Origin: ZC4RG30 sp963812195
GTDB lineage: Bacteria > Pseudomonadota > Gammaproteobacteria > Steroidobacterales > Steroidobacteraceae
DNA: 64,000 bases
NCBI GenBank assembly: GCA_963812195.1
Contig: CAWEUI010000023.1
Coordinates: forward strand, 124,001 to 188,000
Reading direction: 5' to 3'
The notes beneath the pieces were generated by a model. The model made no database searches. It worked only from the letters and a program-made list of their open reading frames with translations, and was not told the origin of the DNA. A program made the translations under genes and the position numbers. Each line of letters opens with the position of its first letter. The stretch's first letter is position 1. Shown piece by piece: positions 53,533-61,352 of this stretch.

Positions 53533-54600
53533 GTGAACGGCGCGGCTGCCTCCCCGATCGTCGAACGGGCCCGCGCGGAGATTCGCGCGCTGGCGCCCTA
53601 CAGCCATGCGGCCTGGGAACCGTCGCTGGAGCGCCTGCACGCCAACGAGCTGCCCTGGCGGGTAGCCGGCGACGACACCACCGCCGGCCTGAATCGCTAT
53701 CCGGAGCCCCAGCCACCCGGGCTGGTGCAGGCTCTGGCGCGCCTGTATGGCGTGCGCACCGAACAGGTGCTGGTCGGTCGCGGCAGTGACGAGGCCATCG
53801 ACCTGCTGTTGCGCGTCTTCTGCCGGGCCGGGATCGACAACGTCATCATCTGTCCACCAACCTTCGGCATGTACGCGGTCGCGGCGCGCATCCAGGGCGC
53901 CGAGGTGCGCGCGGTGCCGTTGCGATGCCGATGCCGCCTTCGCACTGGACGAAGCCGCCCTGCTGGCCCGGGTGGACGGCAACACCAAGCTGGTGTTCGT
54001 CTGTTCACCCAACAACCCCACCGCCAATGCCATGCCACCGGAACAGTTGCGACGCATTGCCCGCGCACTCGCGCCGCGCGCGTTGCTGGTCGTGGACGAG
54101 GCCTACATCGACTTCGCCGACGTCGACAGCCTCAGCGCCGACATCGATGCCCTGCCGAACCTGGCGGTGCTGAAGACGCTGTCCAAGGCGCATGGCCTGG
54201 CCGGCGCCCGCGTCGGCGCATTGCTGGCCGCACCGGACGTGATCGCGCTGACCCGCAAGGTGATTCCCCCGTACGCGATCACCGAGCTGACCGTGGAGGC
54301 CGTGGTACCGCTGCTGCAACCGGCGGCGCTGGCGGCCATGCGTGAACGCGTTGCGGGGGTGCTGGCCGAGCGCACGCGGCTCGCGCAGGGCCTGGCGCAC
54401 AGTCCGCTGATAGCCAGGGTCTGGCCCAGCGACGCCAACTTCCTGCTGGTGGACTGCGTCGATGCGGATCAGGTGCTGGCACGGGTGCGCGGCGCGGGAC
54501 TGATCATCCGCGACGTCCGCCAGAGCGCACTGCCCCGTTCGCTGCGCATCTCGGTGGGCACGCTTCCCAGAACCAGCGCCTGCTGGAGAGCCTCGCATGA
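53533..54600 (+). CDS. hisC: Histidinol-phosphate aminotransferase (two frameshifts)
   Basis: A PLP aminotransferase of about 355 residues: GLNRYPEPQPPGLVQALARL, GRGSDEAIDLLLRVFC, FVCSPNNPTANAMPPEQL, VDEAYIDFADVDS and the PLP lysine in LKTLSKAHGLAGARVG. Near 53923 an extra C after TTG changes the frame (repair: VPLDADAAFALDEAAL). Near 54562-54567 a missing base hides the normal ending QRLLESLA at TGA 54598-54600. Start GTG 53533. Overlaps hisB (ATGA). Confidence 0.9.
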
Positions 54601-55680
54601 GCAATACCCCACGCAAGTACCTGTTCATCGATCGCGACGGCACGCTGATCGAGGAGCCGCCGGACGAACAGGTCGACAGCCTGGAGAAGGTGCGCTGGAT
54701 CCCCGGCGTGATCAGCCGCATTGCGGCGCTGGTCGGCGCCGGCTACCGCTGGTCATGGTCACCAACCAGGACGGACTCGGCACGCCGGCTTTCCCGCGCG
54801 AGCGATTCGCCCTGGTCGCAGGACTTCGTGCTGCACGCTGCTCGAGATCGCAGGGCATCGGGTTCGCGCAGGTCTGCATCTGCCCGCATCTGCCCGCCGA
54901 CAACTGCGATTGCCGCAAGCCCAAGGCCGGCTTGCTGGGCAGCTTCCTTCAGACCATGACGTGGATCTGGCGGCCAGCGCCGTCATCGGCGATCGCGATA
55001 CGGACATGGAATTCGCGCGCAACCTGGGCATGCGCGGGCTGCGCGTGCAGCCGGAATGGTCCGCCCGAACAGAGCTGGCCGGCGGTTGCCAACGAATTGC
55101 TGGCCCGCCGCGCGGCAGTGGAACGGGCCACGAACGCGAAACCGACATCCGCGTACAGGTGGATCTGGACGCCGAGGTTCCCATCCACGTGCGCCACCGG
55201 CATCGGCTTCTTCGATCACATGCTCGAGCAGGTGGCCAAGCACGGCGGGTTCGCGCTGCGCCTGGACTGCAAGGGCGACCTCGACATCGACGAGCACCAC
55301 ACGGTCGAGGACTGCGCGCTGGCGCTCGGCGAGGCGCTGCGCCAGGCGCTGGGCGACAAGCGCGGCATCGGGCGCTACGGCTTCGTGCTGCCGATGGACG
55401 AGGCGCGCGTACAGGTGGCAATCGACCTGTCCGGCCGGCCGTATTGCCGTATTCGAAGGCGAGTTCGGCCGCGAGCGAGGTCGGCGGCCTGCCCACCGAA
55501 CTGGTGCCGCATTTCTTCCGCTCGCTCGGCCGAGGCGCTCGGCGCCGCCATCCACATGAGCGTGCCGGCGAGAACACCCACCACATGATCGAGGCCTGCT
55601 TCAAGGGCGTCGGGCGGGCCCTGCGCCAGGCGTCCGCCGCGAGGGCGACGAGTTGCCATCGCAGCAAGGGAGTGCTGTGA
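54597..55680 (+). pseudogene. hisB: HisB, bifunctional histidinol-phosphatase/IGP dehydratase (many frameshifts)
   Basis: The N-terminal HAD phosphatase starts KYLFIDRDGTLIEEPPDEQ; across repaired frames it contains MVTNQDGLGTPAFPRERF, CPHLPADNCDCRKPKAGLL (zinc ligands) and GDRDTDMEFARNLG. The dehydratase half has GIGFFDHMLEQVAKHGGF, DIDEHHTVEDCALALGEAL, AIDLSGRPYC, ELVPHFFRSL and HHMIEACFKGVGRALRQ. About thirteen single-base indels are needed, for example extra C at 55064, 55192 and 55447, and a missing C near 54749. No substitutions damage key residues and no internal stops appear between indels. I think the gene is intact in the organism. Confidence 0.85.
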
Positions 55681-56297
55681 GCGCCCGAGGACGTGGTCGA
55701 TCATCGACAGCGGCGGCGCCAATCTGGCGTCGCTGCAATATGCGCTGGAGCGTCTGCAAGTGGCGGCCGAGGTCAGCACGATCCGGCGCGCATTCGAGGC
55801 GCCGCGCCACGTGCATCCTGCCCGGTGTCGGTGCCGCCGCCGATGCCATGTCGCGGCTGCGCGCAACGGGACTGCATACGCTGTTCCGCACGCTCGACCC
55901 AGCCGGTGCTGGGCATCTGCCTCGGCATGCAGTTGCTGTTCGATGCCTCCGAGGAAACCGGGCGACAATGCCGAAACCTGGCACTGGGCATCGCGCCCGG
56001 CAAGGTGTCGCGCTTCCCGGCCGGCGCCGCGGCCTGCCGGTTCCGCACATGGGCTGGAACAATTCACCCGCTGCGCGAGGATCCGCTGCTGGAGGGCATC
56101 GGCGACGGCGAATACGTCTACTTCGTGCACAGCTACGCCGCGCCCGTCGACCTCCGACACGCTGGCCGCGACCGAGTACGGCGCGCGATTCACCGCTGTG
56201 GTCGAGCGCGGCAATTTCCCGGCGTGCAGTTCCACCCGGAGCGCTCGGCGGCCGTCGGCGCGCGCCTGCTGGCCAATTTCTCGCGCTGGAGGCCTGA
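55677..56297 (+). pseudogene. hisH: HisH, glutaminase subunit of IGP synthase (many frameshifts)
   Basis: Across repaired frames: WSIIDSGGANLASLQYALER, VILPGVGAAADAMSRLRATG, the catalytic cysteine in PVLGICLGMQLLFDASEE, VPHMGWNN, YVYFVHSYAAPV, and FTAVVERGNF followed by GVQFHPERS with the catalytic His and Glu. It supplies ammonia to HisF. About nine indels, including an extra C at 55814 after GTG. GTG 55677 overlaps the hisB stop and TGA 56295-56297 restores an ending LEA. Confidence 0.82.
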
Positions 56298-56301
56298 TCC
56301 G

Positions 56302-57041
56302 GTGCTGCTCATTCCCGCCATCGATCTGCGCGGCGGCCAGTGCGTGCGCCTGCTCAAGGGCGAGTTCGACGCCGGAGACGCGCTATGCCGTCGATCCGCG
56401 CGAGCTGCTGCAACGCTATGCCGATGCCGGCGCGCGCTGGCTGCACGTGGTCGACCTCGACGGCGCGCGCGACGGTACGCCCGGCAACCGCGAGCTCATC
56501 CGGCAGATGAGCGGACAAGCGCGCTCCGCGTGCAACTCGGCGGCGGCCTGCGTGATCGCGCGCTGGCCGAGCAGGCCTGCTGGAGGGCGGCGTGAGCCGG
56601 GTGGTGATCGGCAGCGCGGCGGTGCGAGCAGCCGCAGCTGCTGCGGGACTGCTCGAGGCACACGGTGCCGAGCGCGTCGTGCCTGGCCGTGGACGTGCGC
56701 GTCGACGACAGCGACACGCCGCGCGTGCGGACCCACGGCTGGGTACGGGAGCACCAGCTGTCCCTGTGGGAGCTGCTGCAGTCGTTCGCCGACACGGCGC
56801 TCAGGCACGTGCTGTGCACCGACGTCGAACGCGACGGCGCGCTGGGCGGGCCGAACCGGCGCTGTACCGGCGGCCCGTGCGACGTTTTCCGGACCTGGCC
56901 TGGCAGGCGTCGGGCGGCGTCCGCTCCGGGATGACCTCGCGCGCCTGGCCGATGCCGGCGTTGCCGCGGCGATCAGCGGCAAGGCCCTGCTGGAGGGGCG
57001 GATTACGCGGAGGAGTTGCAGCCATACTTGCAAGACGATGA
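56302..57041 (+). pseudogene. hisA: HisA, ProFAR isomerase (many frameshifts)
   Basis: Begins LLIPAIDLRGGQCVRLLKGE with the catalytic Asp, continues YADAGARWLHVVDLDGARDG, then across frames RVQLGGGLRD, SRVVIGSAAV, VLAVDVRVDD, CTDVERDGALGGPN and DLAWQASGGVRSGDDLARLA. It isomerises the aminoaldose to the ketose in histidine synthesis. About nine indels, including extra C at 56625 and 56682. GTG 56302 lies behind GGAGG. The proposed stop TGA 57039-57041 would overlap the hisF ATG, as elsewhere in the operon. Confidence 0.82.
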
Positions 57042-57795
57042 TTCCCTGTCTGGACGTCCGCGACGGCCAGGTCGTCAAGGGCGTGCGCTTTCGCGACCAT
57101 CGCGTGGTCGGGCGACATCCTCGAACTGGCCCGCCGCTATCGCGACGAGGGCGCCGACGAGCTCGTGTTCTACGACATCACCGCCAGCCCGCAGGGCCGT
57201 TCGGTCGATCGCAGCTGGATCGACCGGGTGGCACGCGTGCTGGACATCCCGTTCTGCGTGGCCGGCGGCATCCGCATCGGTCGCCGACGCCGAGGCCATA
57301 CTGAATGCCGGCGCCGAAAAGATTTCGGTGAACTCGCCCGCGCTCGCGGACCCGCCGCTGATCGACCGACTTGCCGCGCGGTTCGGCTCGCAATGCGTCG
57401 TGGTCGGCATCGACAGCCAGCGCGACGCCGAGGCGCTATCGCGTCTATCAGTACACCGGCGACCCGGATCGCAGCCAGCGAAGCCGGCCGCGACACGCTG
57501 TGACTGGGTGCGCGAGGCGCAGGACCGCGGCGCCGGCGAGATCGTGCTGAACTGCATGGCCAGCGACGGCGTGAAGCGCGGCTACGACATCGAGCAGCTG
57601 CTCGCCGTGCGCGCTGTGTGCAACGTGCCGCTGGTCGCCTCGGGCGGTGCGGGCGCCCCGGAGCACTTCGCGGCACTGTTCGAACGGGCGGCCGCGGATG
57701 CGGCGCTGGCCGCCAGCGTCTTCCACAGCGGCCAGATAGCCATTGCTGAACTGAAGAAGTATCTGAACGAGCGAGGAATCGAGGTCCGCCCATGA
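57038..57795 (+). pseudogene. hisF: HisF, cyclase subunit of IGP synthase (several frameshifts)
   Basis: Starts MIPCLDVRDGQVVKGVRF with the catalytic aspartate. Then YRDEGADELVFYDITASPQG, LDIPFCVAGGIR, AILNAGAEKISVNSPAL, CVVVGIDSQRDAEA, and GAGEIVLNCMASDGVKRGYD with the second catalytic Asp, followed by VPLVASGGAGAPEHF. Five or six indels lie between 57106 and 57505; the final 95 codons are continuous. Most HisF proteins have about five residues before IIPCLDV, so the true start may be slightly upstream and obscured. Confidence 0.85.
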
Positions 57796-58436
57796 GCGAA
57801 GCAATCCTGGACATCGACACACTGGATTTCAGCAAGGGCGACGGGCTGCTGCCCGGCATCGTGCAGGATGCACGTACCGGCACCGTGCTGATGCTCGGCT
57901 ACCTGAATCGCGAGGCGCTGCAGGAAACCCTCAGGCGCGGCCGGGTGGTGTTCTTCAGTCGCTCACGCCAGAAGCTGTGGGAGAAGGGCGAGACCTCGGG
58001 CAACACCCTGAACCTGGTGTCCGTCGTTGCCGATTGCGACAACGATGCGCTGTTGCTGCGCGTGCAGCCGGTGGGCCCGACCTGCCATCGCAATACGCCA
58101 AGCTGCTTCGGTGACGGGCAGCCTCCCGACCGCGATGGGCTGCCCTTTCTGGCCGAACTGCAGGACGTCATCGAAAAGCGCATCGCCGAACCCACCGAGG
58201 GCAGTTACGTGGCCAGGCTGTACGGCAAGGGCATCAAGCGCATGGCGCAGAAGGTCGGCGAGGAAGGCGTCGAGGTGGCGCTTGCGGCGCAGACCGACGG
58301 CGGCGCGGAGCTGGTCAGCGAAGCCGCCGACCTGCTGTTCCACCTCGCGCTGCTGCTGCGTGCCCGTGACCTGTCCCTGGAGACGGTGGCCGCGGAGCTG
58401 GCGGCGCGCCATCGCACGCGAACTGCGGGGCAGTAA
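57792..58436 (+). CDS. hisI: Bifunctional phosphoribosyl-AMP cyclohydrolase/phosphoribosyl-ATP pyrophosphatase
   Basis: A 214-residue HisIE fusion, intact. The cyclohydrolase half has LMLGYLNREALQETL, FFSRSRQKLWEKGETSGNTL and the zinc/magnesium residues of VADCDNDALLL and GPTCHRNTPSCF. The pyrophosphatase half (from about residue 115) has LYGKGIKRMAQKVGEEGVEV and ELVSEAADLLFHLALLL, with the acidic metal ligands. It performs steps two and three of histidine synthesis. ATG overlaps the hisF TGA. It closes the operon and converges on the flippase gene. Confidence 0.96.
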   Translation: MSEAILDIDTLDFSKGDGLLPGIVQDARTGTVLMLGYLNREALQETLRRGRVVFFSRSRQKLWEKGETSGNTLNLVSVVADCDNDALLLRVQPVGPTCHRNTPSCFGDGQPPDRDGLPFLAELQDVIEKRIAEPTEGSYVARLYGKGIKRMAQKVGEEGVEVALAAQTDGGAELVSEAADLLFHLALLLRARDLSLETVAAELAARHRTRTAGQ

Positions 58437-58449
58437 ATCGATATCGCGC

Positions 58450-59913
58450 TCAGCGGCGCAACGAAGCCGCAAAGGCGCGAAGCTGCGCCAGGTTCACTGC
58501 GCCGGACAGCGGCAGGCAGAGCACGTACGCCACGACGGCCAACACCGCGCGCACCACCACCGGCAGGTGTCCCGTGGCCAGGGCCACCAGCACCATCACC
58601 GCTCCAGCCGGCAGCGTGCCCAACATTCGTCGCGGCGCGACCGATTTCAGGACGCCCTGCGGCAGGAGCCGGACGGCGCCGGTGAGGGTCACGATTTCAC
58701 CAATCAGTGCCGCAACGCATACGCCGAGGCCACCGTTTCCGGCGTGGTGACTGAACCACCTGATCAGGAACGGGTCGAGTGCCGCGCTGGTGAGTGTGCC
58801 GACCAGCAGAACCACGGTCCAGGCACCCTGCCGGCCGCACGCCGTCAGGCTCGAACCAATCGGCATGCTGAAATACACCAGAAGCAACCAGGGAGCCAGA
58901 ACCCGCAGGTTGGCCTCTGCCGGCCCGAAATCACTGGTGCCGAAGATAGCCACGCCGAGTTCGGGAAACAGCAACGTTCCCAGCGCCAGCGGCACCGCCA
59001 CCACCGCCACAACCTGCAATGCATCGGCGGCCGTGCGCCTGAATCCGTCCGCGCTGCTGGCGTGCAGCCGGCACAGCACGGGGTAAAGGGCAAGAAGCAG
59101 CGCCGAAGCCGGCATAACGAGCACACCGGTGAGCTTGCGGGCCGCCCCGTACCAACCCATTTCAGTGCTGCTGCCGAACCACGAGAGCATGGCGGCGTCG
59201 CTCATCGGTTGCAGGGACTGCACCAGCGCGAAGATCATGAAGGGCCGGCCCAGTCGCAGCAGTTCGCCGATGGTCTTTCGGTGCACGGCCAGGCGCGGTA
59301 CACGCAGGCGCGGCGCCAGCCACAGCAGTGTGGCCGCCGCAATGGCAGCGCAGACCGACTGCGCTGCCAGCAGGCCATAGAGCCCGCCGCCGGCCAGCAG
59401 CACAGGCAGGACCACCGCCATGGCCAGGAGCTGCCACCCGATGATCGACGCGGCTGCGACGTCGGTACGCTCGTAACCGTAGAACACATTCTGGCAGGCA
59501 CCGGATACGGTGCCGAACAGGCTTGCGGTCAGCGCCAGCGCCAGCGCGCCAACGAAAGGATTGCCGTAGCCAACCAGCAGCGCCAGCATCGGCATCAGCA
59601 GCACGGCCAGCAGTCCTGCGCCAAGCCGGAATGCCAGCCCGCTGCCCAGCAGCTCACCGCCCCGCTCGCGCTGCATGGCGACCAGCCGGGTCAGCAGGGA
59701 TGGTTGCCCCCACTCCACGAACAGGAACGCGAAGGTGCTGAAGGTCAGCGCCTGGTAATAGATGCCGTAGTGGGCGACGCCGAGCCGGCGGGCCGCCACC
59801 GCGTTGATGAGGATCGACACGGGAGCGGCGAGCAACTGCGCGCCCAGCAGCAGGACCGTATTGCGCAGCACCCTTGGCGCGTTGCTGGACGCCGGACTGT
59901 CCTGCTCACTCAC
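58450..59913 (-). CDS. Oligosaccharide flippase family membrane protein (Wzx-like)
   Basis: A 487-residue protein with about twelve to fourteen membrane helices of the MOP superfamily. It starts VLRNTVLLLGAQLLAAPVSI and shows the family's AARRLGVAHYGIYYQALTF early motif and MGWYGAARKLTGVLVMPAS in the second half. Such proteins flip lipid-linked sugar units for capsule, O-antigen or exopolysaccharide. It is last in a minus-strand series after two hydrolase-like genes and an NRPS, with six bases to the hydrolase stop. The exported polymer is unknown. Confidence 0.87.
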   Translation of the reverse strand: MSEQDSPASSNAPRVLRNTVLLLGAQLLAAPVSILINAVAARRLGVAHYGIYYQALTFSTFAFLFVEWGQPSLLTRLVAMQRERGGELLGSGLAFRLGAGLLAVLLMPMLALLVGYGNPFVGALALALTASLFGTVSGACQNVFYGYERTDVAAASIIGWQLLAMAVVLPVLLAGGGLYGLLAAQSVCAAIAAATLLWLAPRLRVPRLAVHRKTIGELLRLGRPFMIFALVQSLQPMSDAAMLSWFGSSTEMGWYGAARKLTGVLVMPASALLLALYPVLCRLHASSADGFRRTAADALQVVAVVAVPLALGTLLFPELGVAIFGTSDFGPAEANLRVLAPWLLLVYFSMPIGSSLTACGRQGAWTVVLLVGTLTSAALDPFLIRWFSHHAGNGGLGVCVAALIGEIVTLTGAVRLLPQGVLKSVAPRRMLGTLPAGAVMVLVALATGHLPVVVRAVLAVVAYVLCLPLSGAVNLAQLRAFAASLRR

Positions 59914-59919
59914 CGACGC

Positions 59920-60777
59920 TCAGTCCAGACCGAGCCAGTCGATGATGGCGCTGTACAGCCGGGCACGCTCTTCCTCATCCGAGAACACGTGATCACTGCC
60001 GGAGAAGTACTCCAGCCGCAGGCCGGCGCCGGATGCCACTTCGGGAAACGCATCGACAATCTGCCGATGGTAGGTGTGCCGGGCGGAAACGGATGTAAAC
60101 ACCGTCAGCAGCCGGACGCGACGCTGCGCGGCGATCTTGTAACACTGCCGCAGGTATGAACTGAACGGCAGGCTCTGCAATGTGAGGCCCCGAAGTTCAT
60201 GTGACGGACGCATGCGGTTGCGAAAGTGCCTGGAGACCAGGGTCATGATCCCACTGCGGCCCCGCAGTACGCTCAGCCAGTTCCGCAGCCGTCCCAGGCG
60301 CTGCATTACGTAGTAGAAGTAGTAGCGCTCTGTCGGCGGCAACGACGGGTCCATCAACACCAGCCCCGTGACGCGCGAGTCGGATCGGCAATACAGCACC
60401 GCATGGTCGGCGCCCATGCACAACCCCGCCAGCACCACCGTCCTGACGCCATAGGTCGCCAGCATCCAGTCGATCACGGTGCGGATCTCGTCCATGCATG
60501 CTACCAGCGGCAGCGCGCCGTCGTTGCGCGGTGGACTGTCACCAACGCCGGAAAAGTCGAATCTCACTGCGAGGCAGCCGCGCGCCGCCAGCATGCGCGC
60601 CAGCGTCACGTACATGCGATTGTGACCGACGCGATGCACGATGCCGGTATTGAGCATGACTACGGCAGGCGCATCATCGGCAAGCCGCCCCGCAGGTGCG
60701 GTCGCGATGGCCAGCAGTGAACGGCGCGGGCCCACCAGTTGCGCCAGTTCACGATATTCGTTGTCTAGCGCAGCCAC
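59920..60777 (-). CDS. Alpha/beta-hydrolase-fold protein with Cys at the nucleophile position
   Basis: About 285 residues. The fold is clear: VVMLNTGIVHRVGHNRMYV, RMLAARGCLAVRFDFSGVGD, a nucleophile elbow VLAGLCMGADHAVLY with Cys120 in place of serine, and a possible catalytic histidine in FSGSDHVFSDEEE. It resembles the hydrolases found beside exosortase or polysaccharide clusters. GTG 60777 is used because it overlaps the upstream gene's stop by 13 bases; the frame is open to 60846. Whether it is a thiol hydrolase or inactive is unknown. Confidence 0.75.
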   Translation of the reverse strand: MAALDNEYRELAQLVGPRRSLLAIATAPAGRLADDAPAVVMLNTGIVHRVGHNRMYVTLARMLAARGCLAVRFDFSGVGDSPPRNDGALPLVACMDEIRTVIDWMLATYGVRTVVLAGLCMGADHAVLYCRSDSRVTGLVLMDPSLPPTERYYFYYVMQRLGRLRNWLSVLRGRSGIMTLVSRHFRNRMRPSHELRGLTLQSLPFSSYLRQCYKIAAQRRVRLLTVFTSVSARHTYHRQIVDAFPEVASGAGLRLEYFSGSDHVFSDEEERARLYSAIIDWLGLD

Positions 60778-61352
60778 TTTTCGATGTACTGGAAAGCGGC
60801 GACCGGCAGGGCTCCGCTGGTCGTGATGGACTCCACCCAGCAGCATGGAGCGGCAATGACGATTGCATCGTCGATGGTCTCGCCCGGATCAGTCACCAGC
60901 AGCAATCTGCGCGGCACAGCTTGCGCGACGGGTGGCGGCGGTTCGAGCGGATCCCACATGACCAGCGACTCGATGCCCTGCGGCTGGCGCGCCGCAAACC
61001 TTGCCGCGATCACGGCGCCCAACCGCAGACCCACCAGCGTAACCCGTGAGGATCCGGCCACGTCCCTGGCGGCCTCGATCGCGTATTCCAGATCCGACTG
61101 CATGCCTTGCTCGCCGGCCTCCTCGTCCGCGCCGCCCGAATCGCCCGTGCCGAAGTAGTCGAAGCGCACCACGTGGAAGCCCAGTCTGGCCAGTCGCAAG
61201 GCAAGGTGCCGCAGTGACCGATGCGCATACACGGCCTCCGCACCGCCGGGATTGCACAGCACCGCCGCCCGCGGCCGTTCATTCGCGCCACTGGGCGGAT
61301 CGTGGATGGCGAATATCCGCCGCTGTGCCGTACCCAGTGACAGAAGATTCAC
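60765..61352 (-). CDS. Short alpha/beta-hydrolase-fold protein with Arg at the nucleophile position
   Basis: 195 residues: AAVLCNPGGAEAVYAHRSLR, RLARLGFHVVRFDYFGTGDS and an elbow TLVGLRLGAVIAARFA in which Arg110 stands where the nucleophilic serine should be. It lacks the C-terminal cap of its neighbour, and there is no conventional triad, so it is unlikely to be a normal esterase. The GTG start at 61352 overlaps the NRPS stop (GTGA). Its sequence resembles the second hydrolase of exosortase-associated gene sets, but I cannot verify the family here. Confidence 0.72.
   Translation of the reverse strand: MNLLSLGTAQRRIFAIHDPPSGANERPRAAVLCNPGGAEAVYAHRSLRHLALRLARLGFHVVRFDYFGTGDSGGADEEAGEQGMQSDLEYAIEAARDVAGSSRVTLVGLRLGAVIAARFAARQPQGIESLVMWDPLEPPPPVAQAVPRRLLLVTDPGETIDDAIVIAAPCCWVESITTSGALPVAAFQYIEKWLR

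Noticed and set aside
52217..57795. Histidine operon as a true pseudogene cluster
   Set aside because: Conserved residues and absence of substitutions or internal stops between indels argue against long decay. The heavily disrupted genes are typed as pseudogene only to mark the broken frames.
58027..60159. 710-codon plus-strand frame running from hisIE across the flippase gene
   Set aside because: It is out of frame with hisIE and antisense to the flippase; Gln/His/Arg-rich content is typical of shadows.
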